A DNA stretch of 64,000 nucleotides. Source: Hyphomicrobium sp. Lineage in GTDB: Bacteria; Pseudomonadota; Alphaproteobacteria; Rhizobiales; Hyphomicrobiaceae. Under the pieces are notes generated by a model. That model searched no databases. It was given only the letters and a program-made list of their open reading frames with translations, and was not told the origin of the DNA. Both the position numbers and the translations under genes were made by a program. Below, in pieces: positions 28,837 through 37,854 of this stretch. Each line of letters starts with the position of its first letter. Position 1 is the first letter of the stretch. The stretch is taken from assembly GCA_003987725.1 (NCBI GenBank), contig RXJH01000002.1, positions 224,461 to 288,460 on the forward strand, written 5' to 3'.

Positions 28837-29892
28837 ATGTCGCAGCTTTCCCCCTGGTGGAGCCCCCATCGCCACGCCGACCGTAGGCCTTTTCTCATTG
28901 GCCGGGGCCGCATCAAGACCGCGATAAGAAGTTGGTTTCTTTCGCAAGGGTTCCTGGAAGTCGAACCGGGCCTGTTGCAGGTTTCCCCCGGTAACGAGAC
29001 GCATCTGCACGCCTTCAGGACCGAGCTGGTTGGAACCGATCTATCGCGCCGGGATCTCTATCTCCACACCTCGCCCGAGTTCGCCATGAAGAAGCTGCTG
29101 GCGGCTGGTGAGACGAAGATCTTCTCTTTCTCCCCCGTCTTTCGCAACCGCGAGCGAGGCGCGCTGCATTCGCCTGAATTCACAATGCTCGAATGGTACC
29201 GGGTGAACGAGCATTACGAGTCGCTATGGGCCGATTGCCAAGCGATCCTCGATATAGCCGCCGAGACGACGGGGCGCACGCAATGGTCGTTTCGTGGCAA
29301 GCCGTGCGACATCACCAAGCGCTACGACTGGACGACGCTTTATCAGGCATTCGTTCAATTTGCCGAAATACCGCTGCACGAAACGATGAGCCCCACGTCG
29401 GTCGATCGTGACAAGCTCGCAGGCTTCGCGAAGGCCCAAGGCATTCGCGTCGGCGACGACGACAGCTGGTCGGACATATTCAGCCGCGTTCTGGTCGAAA
29501 AAATCGAGCCGGGATTAGGACTCTACCGGCCGGAGATCCTGTGCGAGTATCCGATCGCGGAAGCAGCCCTCGCCCGCCCAGTGCCCGACAATCCCGCTGT
29601 TGCCGAGCGCTTCGAGCTTTACGTCTGCGGCGTCGAATTGGCGAACGGCTTCGGCGAGTTGACCGACGCGGCCGAGCAGCGCCGCCGCTTCGAAGCCTGG
29701 ATGACGGAGAAACAGCGCATTTACGGCGAGCGTTATCCGTTGGATGAAGATTTTCTCGCCGCCCTGAGCGAGATGCCACCGGCTTCCGGATGCGCCCTCG
29801 GCTTCGACCGTCTCGCCATGCTCGCAACGGGCGCTGAGCGGGTCGATCAAGTTATCTGGACTCCATTGAGCACCAGCGAAAGGAACGAATGA
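28837..29892 (+). CDS. epmA: EF-P--(R)-beta-lysine ligase EpmA
   Basis: EpmA (PoxA/GenX) activates beta-lysine and attaches it to EF-P. The 351-residue protein is a class II lysyl-tRNA synthetase core without an anticodon-binding domain: GFLEVEPGLLQVSPGNETHL, LYLHTSPEFAMKKLLAAG, FRNRERGALHSPEFTMLEWYR and the C-terminal GCALGFDRLAML. The ATG at 28837 (MSQLSPWW) matches family starts; a GTG eight codons up is possible. It starts an operon with a GFA protein and epmB. Confidence 0.93.
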   Translation: MSQLSPWWSPHRHADRRPFLIGRGRIKTAIRSWFLSQGFLEVEPGLLQVSPGNETHLHAFRTELVGTDLSRRDLYLHTSPEFAMKKLLAAGETKIFSFSPVFRNRERGALHSPEFTMLEWYRVNEHYESLWADCQAILDIAAETTGRTQWSFRGKPCDITKRYDWTTLYQAFVQFAEIPLHETMSPTSVDRDKLAGFAKAQGIRVGDDDSWSDIFSRVLVEKIEPGLGLYRPEILCEYPIAEAALARPVPDNPAVAERFELYVCGVELANGFGELTDAAEQRRRFEAWMTEKQRIYGERYPLDEDFLAALSEMPPASGCALGFDRLAMLATGAERVDQVIWTPLSTSERNE

Positions 29893-29895
29893 GCG

Positions 29896-30384
29896 ATGTC
29901 TTCCAAAGATACGCCCAAAGAGACGCATAGCGGCGGATGCCAGTGCGGGGCGATCCGCTTCCGCGTCGAGGGAACACTCGGCGACGCCTCCGTCTGCCAC
30001 TGCCGGATGTGCCAAAAGGCATTCGGATCGCTTTACGCGCCCCTCGTCAGCGTCCGGGAAGCCAAGCTCATTTGGACGCGCGGACAGCCGAAGAAATTTC
30101 AATCGTCAAACGCTGCCCAACGCGGCTTCTGCGCGGATTGCGGCACACCGCTAACCTATGAGGCGCCTGACGGCGTCGCGCTCGCCATCGGCGCGTTCGA
30201 CGACCCGGCAGGCCTCGCGCCGAAAGTTCAGTGGGGCGTCGAAGCGAAGCTTCCCTATGCGGATGCAATTCCAGCTCTTCCTGGGCGCGACACCCTGGCG
30301 GACACAAACGCGGCACCTTTTCTGACGACACTCGTTTCGTATCAGCACCCCGACCACGATACGGATGTTTGGCCGCCGAAATGA
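29896..30384 (+). CDS. GFA/CENP-V domain zinc protein
   Basis: A 162-residue protein of the glutathione-dependent formaldehyde-activating (GFA) family. Zinc ligands are visible as GGCQCGAIRF, CHCRMCQKAFG and FCADCGTPL. Members were first described as S-hydroxymethylglutathione synthases, but most are of unknown activity. Here it is inserted between epmA and epmB, three bases after the first and overlapping the second by four, so it is made together with the EF-P modification enzymes. Whether it acts on EF-P or on formaldehyde is unknown. Confidence 0.88.
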   Translation: MSSKDTPKETHSGGCQCGAIRFRVEGTLGDASVCHCRMCQKAFGSLYAPLVSVREAKLIWTRGQPKKFQSSNAAQRGFCADCGTPLTYEAPDGVALAIGAFDDPAGLAPKVQWGVEAKLPYADAIPALPGRDTLADTNAAPFLTTLVSYQHPDHDTDVWPPK

Positions 30385-31451
30385 CGCTCATCGAAAAGAA
30401 GCTGACGTCCATCGATGATCTGATCGGCGCAAAACTCGTCTCTGACAACGAGCGCGGTGCGCTGATGGATGTCTCTGCGCGCTATGCCGTCGCCCTGACG
30501 CCCGTCATCGCCAACCTTATCGACCCGAACGCCCCCAATGATCCGATCGCCCGCCAGTTCGTCCCCACCGCTGCGGAACTCACGACGCATCCGCGGGAAG
30601 CAGGCGATCCGATAGGCGATCACCTCAAAAGCCCGGTGCCCGGCATCGTGCACCGCTACCCCGACCGCGTGCTTCTGAAGATTGCGAGTGTGTGCCCCGT
30701 CTATTGCCGCTTCTGCTTCCGCCGCGAAATGGTCGGTCCCGCGAACGGCGAAACACTGTCCGCTGATGATCTGGCCGCAGCCGTCGCCTACATCGCGGCC
30801 AACCCCGGCATCTGGGAAGTCATATTGACGGGGGGTGATCCGTTCATCCTCTCGCCGCGTCGCATCCGCGAGGTGACCGGCGCGTTATCTGCGGTCCCGC
30901 ACGTCAAAATATTGCGATGGCATACGCGTGTGCCGGTCGTCGATCCCGACCGCGTAAGCGACGAGCTCATCGCGGCTTTGAAAGCGACGCCGAAGACGGT
31001 TTTCATCGGCCTGCACACGAACCACGCGCGGGAGCTGGAAGGGAGCGCATGCGATGCGATTGCCCGGCTCGTCGATGCGGGCCTACCCCTCGTCAGTCAG
31101 ACCGTGCTGCTGAAAGGCGTCAACGACAATGTCGAGACGCTTGAAGCCCTCATGCGCCGCCTCGTCGAGCTTCGGGTGAAGCCCTACTACCTCCACCATG
31201 GCGACTTGGCTCCCGGCACCGCGCACTTCCGCACGACCATCGCCGAAGGACGCGCTTTGATGGCCGCTTTGCGCCAGCGGATCTCGGGGTTGGCGCTTCC
31301 GACCTATGTGCTCGACCTTCCCGGCGCCTTCGGCAAGGTCCCGATCGAACGCCACTCGGGAGCGGACCACAACGGCGTTGACATTTTCACCGACCGCGAC
31401 GGCCGAAATCATCGCTATGAGGATGCCTGCGCCGCTCCCGATGTTCCGTGA
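30381..31451 (+). CDS. epmB: EF-P lysine 2,3-aminomutase EpmB
   Basis: EpmB is a radical SAM, PLP-dependent enzyme that turns lysine into beta-lysine for EpmA. The 356-residue protein has CPVYCRFCFRREMVG (three iron-sulfur cysteines), VILTGGDPFILS, and the PLP-lysine region near VLDLPGAFGKVPI. The ATG at 30381 overlaps the GFA stop (ATGA); the upstream open frame is inside the GFA gene. The length suits the short EpmB type rather than the longer clostridial catabolic aminomutase. Confidence 0.92.
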   Translation: MTLIEKKLTSIDDLIGAKLVSDNERGALMDVSARYAVALTPVIANLIDPNAPNDPIARQFVPTAAELTTHPREAGDPIGDHLKSPVPGIVHRYPDRVLLKIASVCPVYCRFCFRREMVGPANGETLSADDLAAAVAYIAANPGIWEVILTGGDPFILSPRRIREVTGALSAVPHVKILRWHTRVPVVDPDRVSDELIAALKATPKTVFIGLHTNHARELEGSACDAIARLVDAGLPLVSQTVLLKGVNDNVETLEALMRRLVELRVKPYYLHHGDLAPGTAHFRTTIAEGRALMAALRQRISGLALPTYVLDLPGAFGKVPIERHSGADHNGVDIFTDRDGRNHRYEDACAAPDVP

Positions 31452-31607
31452 CGAGCTTGGATTGATTGGGCAAAATGCCCGACCGCTGCCAAGCATGCCC
31501 TAACAGGTTGATCATACGCTCTTTCGATTGGACGCTCCTCGATTTCGATGCCAGATTGCCGCATCAGAACAGGCCGGAAAACGGCCGGCACCCATTGGAG
31601 GAAGTGA

Positions 31608-33755
31608 ATGAACGACGAACCGGCCCGCGAAAAGTTTTTCGGTGCGTGTCCGCACGATTGCCCGGACACATGCGCAATGATCTACGAGGTCAAGGACGGC
31701 AGGCTGGTCGATGTTCGCGGCAACAAGGACCACCCCATCACCCGTGGCGGTCTATGTGTGAAGCTCAAGGATTTCGCCGATCATCACGTCAACCCGGATC
31801 GGCTGATGTATCCGCTTCGCCGCGTCGGACCGAAGGGCTCGGGTCCGAATGGCGGTAACAACTTCGAACGCATCACGTGGGATGAGGCGATCTCCGAGAT
31901 CGGCACGCGCTGGCGCGAGATCATCGCAACCTACGGCGCGCAAGCCATCATGCCGCAAAGTTATCTCGGCAATATGGGCCTCGTGCAGGGCATCAACTCC
32001 GGCGACCCATTCTTCAATCGCCTCGGCTCGACGGTAAACGAGAAGACTTACTGCACGTCGGGTTCATCGACGGCGTGGCTTCTGACGCACGGCCCGACCG
32101 GCGGCGTCGATCCGGAAAGCTTCGTGCACAGCAAGTACATCGTGATCTGGGCTTGCAATTCGATCTCGACAAACCTGCATCATTGGCCCTTCGTGCTCGA
32201 AGCGCAAAGGCGCGGCGCAAAGGTTGTCGTCGTCGACTCCTACAAATCCCGCACCGCGAAGGCTGGCGATTGGCACATCTGCCCGAAACCCGGCACCGAT
32301 GGAGCGTTGGCGCTCGGCATCATCAATTCGATGGTCGAGCAAGGCCTGATCGATCAGGACTACGTCGATAATCACGTGCACGGCTTCCCGGAGATCAAAG
32401 CTCGCGCCGCCGAATTCTCACTCGATTACGTTGAGCGCGTTACGGGCGTCAAAGCAGCCGACGTCGCCAAGTTCGCGCGTGAATTCGCGACCTCGCAGCC
32501 GTCCGCCATCCGCATCGGCGTCGCGATCGAACGCTCGGCCGGCGGCGCGCAAGCCGCGCGGGCGGTTTACGCAATCCCGGCAGTCTGCGGTTCGTGGCGC
32601 CACGTCGGCGGCGGCATGCTGCAATTGCCCCTGTGGGACTTCCCCATCGATTGGGTGAAGGCCGCACGGCCCGACTGGATCCAGCCCGGCACGCGCGTCG
32701 TCAACAATCTGCGGCTCGGCCAGGCGCTCAACGGCGAGATGAAGCTCGATCCTCCGATCAAGAGCATGTTCGTCTTCTGCACCAACCCAGTCAGCCAGTC
32801 GCCCGAGACCAACAAGATCGTCGAAGGCCTAAAGCGCGAAGACCTGTTCACGGTCGTCGCCGAACACTTCATCACCGACACGGCAAAGTATGCCGATATC
32901 ATCCTGCCGTCCGCCATGGCGGGTGAGGCCGAGGACATGATGTGGTCCTGGGGCCACTTCTACTTGACGTACAATGAGAAGGCGATCGACCCGCCCGGCG
33001 AATGCAAGCCGACAAGCGAGATGTGGCGACTGCTCGCCAAGGAGATGGGCTTCGACGACCCGGTCTTCAAAATGACCGACAGCGAGCTGTGCGCCGAATA
33101 CATCAACTGGACCGACCCCAAGATGGGCGGCGTCGACATGGAGTACTTCAAGAAGCACGGGTACTACAAAATCGACGTCGGCTCCGCAGATACGCGTACG
33201 CCGCACAGCGAGGGCAAATTCCCGACGCCTTCGGGCAAAGTCGAACTGTTGTTGCACGATGCGAAGAACTTCGTCGCCGGTCCCTTCCGGGCCATGTACG
33301 AGGGCGAGCAATCGGGTGAGCCTGTCGATCCGCTTCCCGGCTACGTGCCGGTTCGCGAATCTCCGGAGACCAGCCCGGAACTTGCGAAGCGTTATCCGCT
33401 GAACATCATCTCACCGAAGAGCCACGCCTTCCTGAACTCGTGCTACGCCAACGAGCCGCACAAAATCAAAATCCAAGGCGAGCAGTTCGTGATGATTTCG
33501 CCGGTCGATGCCGCCAAGCGGAACATCCGGGAAGGCGATCCGGTGCGCGTGCAGAATGCGCGCGGCGACTTCGAAGGCGTCGCGCGTGTGACGGACGACG
33601 TCACGCCCGGCATCGTCGTCGCCACCCTCGGCTATTGGCGGTCGCTCAACCGCTCCGACGGATCCGTCAATTCCATCTCGTCCGACGCCTGGAGCGGCCT
33701 CGGCCGGGCCCCGACGTTCTCGGACAATCTCGTCGAAGTTCAGCGCGTGAACTGA
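31608..33755 (+). CDS. Molybdopterin (bis-MGD) oxidoreductase with N-terminal 4Fe-4S cluster
   Basis: A 715-residue DMSO-reductase superfamily catalytic subunit. Cys14, Cys18, Cys22 (ACPHDCPDTC) and Cys50 bind a 4Fe-4S cluster; the molybdopterin domains follow, with TYCTSGSSTAWL at about residue 145 near the metal site, and ADIILPSAMAGEAEDMMWSWG. The C-terminal domain contains NIISPKSHAFLNS. No signal peptide or partner subunit is present, so it is likely cytosolic and works alone or with a generic electron acceptor. Formate dehydrogenase-like annotation is common but the substrate is not shown. GGAGGAAG precedes the ATG. Confidence 0.85.
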   Translation: MNDEPAREKFFGACPHDCPDTCAMIYEVKDGRLVDVRGNKDHPITRGGLCVKLKDFADHHVNPDRLMYPLRRVGPKGSGPNGGNNFERITWDEAISEIGTRWREIIATYGAQAIMPQSYLGNMGLVQGINSGDPFFNRLGSTVNEKTYCTSGSSTAWLLTHGPTGGVDPESFVHSKYIVIWACNSISTNLHHWPFVLEAQRRGAKVVVVDSYKSRTAKAGDWHICPKPGTDGALALGIINSMVEQGLIDQDYVDNHVHGFPEIKARAAEFSLDYVERVTGVKAADVAKFAREFATSQPSAIRIGVAIERSAGGAQAARAVYAIPAVCGSWRHVGGGMLQLPLWDFPIDWVKAARPDWIQPGTRVVNNLRLGQALNGEMKLDPPIKSMFVFCTNPVSQSPETNKIVEGLKREDLFTVVAEHFITDTAKYADIILPSAMAGEAEDMMWSWGHFYLTYNEKAIDPPGECKPTSEMWRLLAKEMGFDDPVFKMTDSELCAEYINWTDPKMGGVDMEYFKKHGYYKIDVGSADTRTPHSEGKFPTPSGKVELLLHDAKNFVAGPFRAMYEGEQSGEPVDPLPGYVPVRESPETSPELAKRYPLNIISPKSHAFLNSCYANEPHKIKIQGEQFVMISPVDAAKRNIREGDPVRVQNARGDFEGVARVTDDVTPGIVVATLGYWRSLNRSDGSVNSISSDAWSGLGRAPTFSDNLVEVQRVN

Positions 33756-33947
33756 GCGGCGCCGATATCGGTCAAACAGGAAATAGGTCTGCACTGCACC
33801 AAGTTGTGCAGACCGCTGTTCCCTAGGTGACATCCCCCGAAACTTTATTGAGCTAAAAAGGGCCCCGGGGAAGTAGGTTGGCGACCAGCAGCGAACTTCC
33901 GGAACGACCGGGCGCGCTGATCGCCGGCTAGGCAGCGATGGAAGCCC

Positions 33948-34334
33948 ATGTCACCCGTTCACGCGGCGCTGGCCGCGATCACATATCTTCTCGTCAAGCA
34001 CGCAGTCGCCGATTTCATCCTGCAGACGGACCTGATTTTCCGCCAGAAAGGATCCTACGGCGCGCCGGGCGGGCTGTGGCACGCGCTCATCCATATCCTA
34101 TTGACGGCGCCTGTCTTTTTGCTCTTTCCGGGCGGCGGCCCGGGCCTTGCGGCCGCCCTTCTCGCCGCAGAATTCATCCTTCACTACCATATCGACTGGA
34201 CGAAAGAGCAGATCGTCCGTCGCGAGAATTGGACGCCGAAGGACAAATACTTCTGGTGGGCGCTTGGGCTCGATCAGCTGCTGCACGGCCTCACCTATGT
34301 CGCCATCCTCTGGATCTGGCTCCCTCCCGGCTGA
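33948..34334 (+). CDS. DUF3307 membrane protein
   Basis: A 128-residue protein with about three hydrophobic segments. The DUF3307 signature is visible: HAVADFILQTDLIFRQKGSYGA, then HALIHILLTAP, HYHIDWTKEQ and LGLDQLLHGLTYVAILWIW, with conserved His/Asp residues facing the membrane. The family has no known function. It stands alone between the oxidoreductase and the sigma factor gene. Confidence 0.8.
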   Translation: MSPVHAALAAITYLLVKHAVADFILQTDLIFRQKGSYGAPGGLWHALIHILLTAPVFLLFPGGGPGLAAALLAAEFILHYHIDWTKEQIVRRENWTPKDKYFWWALGLDQLLHGLTYVAILWIWLPPG

Positions 34335-34447
34335 CCAAGCGCGGCGTTTTTCGCATCTTGCGCACCCTGTCGCGCCCCTGCCATATGCGGAAGAGAACGC
34401 GGATCGGCGTACCGATCCGAGCACCGCATTAATATTATTGGCCGCAC

Positions 34448-34473
34448 GTAACATTCCAACGCCAGCCGTCGAA
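34448..34473 (+). promoter_or_regulatory. Predicted autoregulatory ECF (SigF-type) promoter
   Basis: GTAACA at 34448-34453, exactly 16 bases, then CGAA at 34470-34473, lies 21 bases before the sigma factor start. The Caulobacter SigF consensus, as I know it, is GTAACC-N16-CGAA, so only one base differs. ECF factors of this group activate their own operon. Confidence 0.7.
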
Positions 34474-34494
34474 GACAACTGAGAAGGCGTAATT

Positions 34495-35052
34495 TTGGAC
34501 CGGAAGGCTCGCGACGCCGAGTGGACAAGCTTGATGCGCTCCGCAATTGCGGGCGATCAAGGGGCCTATCGCCGTCTGCTGTCCGAGCTTTCGCCGGTCC
34601 TGAGAGGTGTGGCCCGCCGCGGCTTCGCGGGCGTCGGCGTGCCGCGCGAAGACGTGGAGGACGTGGTGCAAGACGCGCTGCTCGCGATCCATCTGAAGAG
34701 GCACACTTGGGACCAGACAATGCCGCTCGGCCCCTGGGTCATGGCGATTGTCCGCAACAAGATGATCGACGACCTGCGGCGGCGCGGCCGTCGGCCGGAA
34801 GTTCCGGTGGATCTGAATGAATTCGAATTCGAGGGCGAAGATCAGCAGGCGTCCATCGATGCTCACGATGTCGAGCGTGTCCTTGGCCGTCTTTCCGGCA
34901 AGAACCGCGATATCGTCCAATCGATCAGCATCGACGGGCAATCGGCCCGCGACGTCGCCCAGCGCCTTGGAATGAGCGAAGTCGCCGTTCGCGTCGCATT
35001 GCATCGAAGCCTGAAGGCGCTTGCCGATACCTATCAAGAGAAGAAATTATGA
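34495..35052 (+). CDS. ECF sigma factor, SigF/NrsF group
   Basis: A 185-residue extracytoplasmic-function sigma factor. The sigma2 region (EDVEDVVQDALLAIHLKRHT, PLGPWVMAIVRNKMIDDLRRRGRR) and sigma4 region (DIVQSISIDGQSARDVAQRLGMSEVAVRVALHRSLKAL) are complete. Translation starts at TTG with AGAAGG seven bases before. Its stop overlaps the anti-sigma ATG. The group responds to oxidative or heavy-metal stress in Caulobacter. No typical target operon (DUF2282/DUF692) lies within the window. Confidence 0.9.
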   Translation: MDRKARDAEWTSLMRSAIAGDQGAYRRLLSELSPVLRGVARRGFAGVGVPREDVEDVVQDALLAIHLKRHTWDQTMPLGPWVMAIVRNKMIDDLRRRGRRPEVPVDLNEFEFEGEDQQASIDAHDVERVLGRLSGKNRDIVQSISIDGQSARDVAQRLGMSEVAVRVALHRSLKALADTYQEKKL

Positions 35053-35690
35053 AGACGGACGACCTCATCAATGCCCTTGCTGCCGATGCCAAAAGCGTCG
35101 AGCCGCCGATTGCCCGGACGGTTGCGATCGCGGTCGGTATAGGTGCCTTGATTTCCGGCCTGCTCTTTCTCGGGGTCCTTGGCGTCCGTGACAACTTTGC
35201 GGAGTCCATGGTGTCTTCGCTGCGCTTCGTCTTCAAATTCGTGCTGACGCTAAGCCTTGCAATTCCCGCTTACGTCCTCGTTCGCGGACTGTCGCGACCG
35301 GATTTTGAGCCCGGAAAGAAGCTCTGGTGGCTGGCACTCGCCCCAGCGTTGCTATTTATCGCCATTCTCCTTGAGATGGTCTCCGTGCCCGCTGATCAGT
35401 GGCACGCGCGAATGATCGGCCACAACTCCATACCCTGCCTCGTCGTCATCCCGCTTCTATCGTTGGCACCGTTGGCGGCCGTGCTTTATGCGCTCCATCA
35501 GGGCGCCCCGGCGAACCCGGCGATCGCGGGAGCCGTCGGCGGCTTGCTTTCGGCAGGCATCGCCGCGACGCTCTACGCCAGCCATTGCCCCGATGACAGC
35601 CCGTTGTTCCTCGCAGCATGGTACACGATCGGCACGGTCGTGATGACCGCCATAGGCGCACTCGCCGGATCGCGCTTCTTGCGCTGGTGA
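35049..35690 (+). CDS. nrsF: NrsF-family (DUF1109) membrane anti-sigma factor
   Basis: A 213-residue protein with six hydrophobic helices after a short cytosolic N-terminus (MKTDDLINALAADAKSVEPP), the DUF1109/NrsF pattern. Two cysteines occur in the DUF1109 positions (SIPCLVVIPLL and YASHCPDDSPLFLAAW); in Caulobacter the corresponding cysteines are needed for the response. It holds the sigma factor at the membrane until stress. Overlap of four bases with the sigma gene secures balanced synthesis. Confidence 0.88.
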   Translation: MKTDDLINALAADAKSVEPPIARTVAIAVGIGALISGLLFLGVLGVRDNFAESMVSSLRFVFKFVLTLSLAIPAYVLVRGLSRPDFEPGKKLWWLALAPALLFIAILLEMVSVPADQWHARMIGHNSIPCLVVIPLLSLAPLAAVLYALHQGAPANPAIAGAVGGLLSAGIAATLYASHCPDDSPLFLAAWYTIGTVVMTAIGALAGSRFLRW

Positions 35691-35696
35691 GGTGAA

Positions 35697-36974
35697 CTAA
35701 AGCAGATCGCGAATGCGGTAATAGAGCATGCCCAACGCCAGCATGTAGTTGCCAGCAACGTCACTCAGCGGCAGCCGCACGTGCTTGATCCGGTCGAACA
35801 GATCGAATTGTTCCGTCGTCCCACAGATCGCATCCGAGACGATTTCCGCCGCGATGTGCGTGGCGTTGACCCCGTGTCCCGAATACCCCTGCAGATAATA
35901 GAGGTTCGGCTCGAGCCGCCCGATAGCCGGCACGCGATTGACGACGATGGCGATCGTCCCACCCCATGAGAACTCGATCTTCGCGTCTTTCAACTGCGGA
36001 TAGATCTCGACCATGCGCGGGCGCATCACGGCGGCAATATCCGGCGGATCGCGGTTGGTGTAGTTGCAGCGGCCGCCGAAGAGCATACGCCGGTCTGCCG
36101 ACATCCGAAAATAATCGAGCACGACATTGCTGTCGGCGACGGCGAGGTTTTGCGGATCGACCGTCGCCATCTCAGCTCCGGTCAGAGGCTCGGTGGCGAT
36201 GATGTAGCTGCCTGCAGGCAGCATCAGTCCTTTGAGCCCCCGCTGCCCGAAACGATTGAAGATCTCGCCGCCGATGACGACGGAGCCCGCTTCGACCCGG
36301 CCGCGCTCGGTCTGAACCCACGGCTTCGCGCCGCCGCCGAGGCTGATGACGGCGGAATTTTCGAAGATCCGCGCACCGAGCGCCGCAGCGGCATTGGCTT
36401 CGCCCCGGCAGAGATTGAGCGGATGCAGATGCCCGCTGCGCCGGTCGATGTAGCCGCCGTAGTAGGAATTGGTGCCGAGCACGCCTGGCACTCCGGCGGC
36501 TTCGACGATCTCGAGCCCACCGCCGTCGCCGTCCTTGATGCGCTCCTCGACGTAGGCGCGCATATGATTCATGTGGCGCGTCTGTGCCGCAACTTCCATC
36601 CAGCCGTATTTGAGATCGCAGGCGATGCCGTACTTCTGGACCCTGCTCTCGATGATCTCATGACCGCGATAGCGAATGTCGCGAACGAGCTTTGCACCGG
36701 CGGCGCCGAGCTGCTGCTTGATCGTCGCTTCGCCGCTAATGCCGCCGATCATCTGGCCGCCGTTGCGGCCCGACGCGCCCCAGCCGATGCGCTTGGCTTC
36801 GAGCAGCACGACGGAGCGGCCGCGCTCGGCCATCGTCAGCGCCGTCGCGACCCCCGAGAAGCCGCCGCCGATGACGCACACGTCCGCCTTGACCGTACCT
36901 TCGAGCGCCGGAAAGCGCGTCTGGTCGTTTGCGGTCGCCGCGTAGTACGAGCGTATGTAATCTTGAGCTGTCAC
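35697..36974 (-). CDS. puuB: FAD-dependent amine oxidase, gamma-glutamylputrescine oxidase (PuuB-like)
   Basis: A 425-residue DAO-family flavoprotein. The Rossmann motif VCVIGGGFSGVATALTMAERG lies at about residues 32-52, followed by GWGASGRNGGQM, the motif typical of gamma-glutamylputrescine oxidase. The end reads YLQGYSGHGVNATHIAAEIV. I use a GTG start at 36974 (MTAQDYIRSYYAA); the TTG at 37013 lacks family support. It lies downstream of potIHG with a 55-base gap, and puuA is nearby, so oxidation of gamma-glutamylputrescine is the likely job. PuuC and PuuD are not in the window. Confidence 0.82.
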   Translation of the reverse strand: MTAQDYIRSYYAATANDQTRFPALEGTVKADVCVIGGGFSGVATALTMAERGRSVVLLEAKRIGWGASGRNGGQMIGGISGEATIKQQLGAAGAKLVRDIRYRGHEIIESRVQKYGIACDLKYGWMEVAAQTRHMNHMRAYVEERIKDGDGGGLEIVEAAGVPGVLGTNSYYGGYIDRRSGHLHPLNLCRGEANAAAALGARIFENSAVISLGGGAKPWVQTERGRVEAGSVVIGGEIFNRFGQRGLKGLMLPAGSYIIATEPLTGAEMATVDPQNLAVADSNVVLDYFRMSADRRMLFGGRCNYTNRDPPDIAAVMRPRMVEIYPQLKDAKIEFSWGGTIAIVVNRVPAIGRLEPNLYYLQGYSGHGVNATHIAAEIVSDAICGTTEQFDLFDRIKHVRLPLSDVAGNYMLALGMLYYRIRDLL

Positions 36975-37029
36975 GATAAGCCGCTGCTTAGCGCGCCGAG
37001 CGGCGAAACACAAATCCCACGTGACATCC

Positions 37030-37854
37030 TCAACCCGCAGCTCCGAACGCCTTGCGCCGCTCGCGTTCCATCCGGTCGCTTTGGCGCTTTGTGATAAAGG
37101 CGGCCGAAAGAACGCCGACTGTCACAATCCCGATGAGGATCGTCGAGATTGCGTTGATCTCGGGCGTCACGCCGAGGCGCACCTGACTGTAAATCTTCAT
37201 CGGCAGCGTCGTCGCGCCAGGCCCCGTCGTAAAGCTGGCTATAACGAGATCGTCGAGCGAAAGCGTGAATGACAGCAGCCACGCCGAGATCACCGAAGGC
37301 GCGATGATCGGCAACGTCACCTGGAAGAAGGTGCTGACCGGCGTCGCGCCGAGATCCATCGCCGCTTCTTCGATAGACTTGTCGAAGTCCTGCAATCGCG
37401 CCTGCACGACGACCGCCGCATAGCACATCGTGAACGTGATGTGTGCCAGCGAGATGGTCCAAAAGCCCCGATCGAACCCCAGCGCCACGAAAACGAGAAG
37501 CAGCGACAGGCCCGTAATCACGTCGGGCATCACGAGCGGAGCGAAAATCATGCCCGAAAATAGCGTGCGGCCCGGGAAACGGCCCATCCGCACGAGCGTG
37601 ACCGCCGCGAGCGTCCCGAGAACCGTCGCGACAGTCGCAGACATGAGCCCGACGCGGATCGTGACCCACGCCGCGTCCTTCAAGGCCTGATTTTCAAGTA
37701 ACGAGCCATACCATTTTGTGGACCAGCCGGCCCAGACCGTGACGAGCTTCGACTCGTTGAAGCTGAAGATGACGAGCAGCAGGATCGGGATGTACAGAAA
37801 CGCGAAGCCCAGCGTGATCGAAGTCGCGTTGAACCAGGAAAATCGTCGGTTCAT
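37030..37854 (-). CDS. potI: Putrescine ABC transporter permease PotI
   Basis: A 274-residue inner-membrane permease with six helices; the EAA loop reads SIEEAAMDLGATPVSTFFQVTLP. The N-terminus MNRRFSWFNATSITLGFAFLYIP matches PotI/PotC proteins. Its ATG at 37854 overlaps the potH stop (ATGA). With PotH it forms the channel for putrescine import. The upstream extension of the frame is inside potH and is ignored. Confidence 0.93.
   Translation of the reverse strand: MNRRFSWFNATSITLGFAFLYIPILLLVIFSFNESKLVTVWAGWSTKWYGSLLENQALKDAAWVTIRVGLMSATVATVLGTLAAVTLVRMGRFPGRTLFSGMIFAPLVMPDVITGLSLLLVFVALGFDRGFWTISLAHITFTMCYAAVVVQARLQDFDKSIEEAAMDLGATPVSTFFQVTLPIIAPSVISAWLLSFTLSLDDLVIASFTTGPGATTLPMKIYSQVRLGVTPEINAISTILIGIVTVGVLSAAFITKRQSDRMERERRKAFGAAG

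Noticed and set aside
33786-33814. Nine-pair hairpin after the molybdopterin oxidoreductase gene
   Set aside because: The stem is good but no T run follows on either strand, so I do not call it a terminator.
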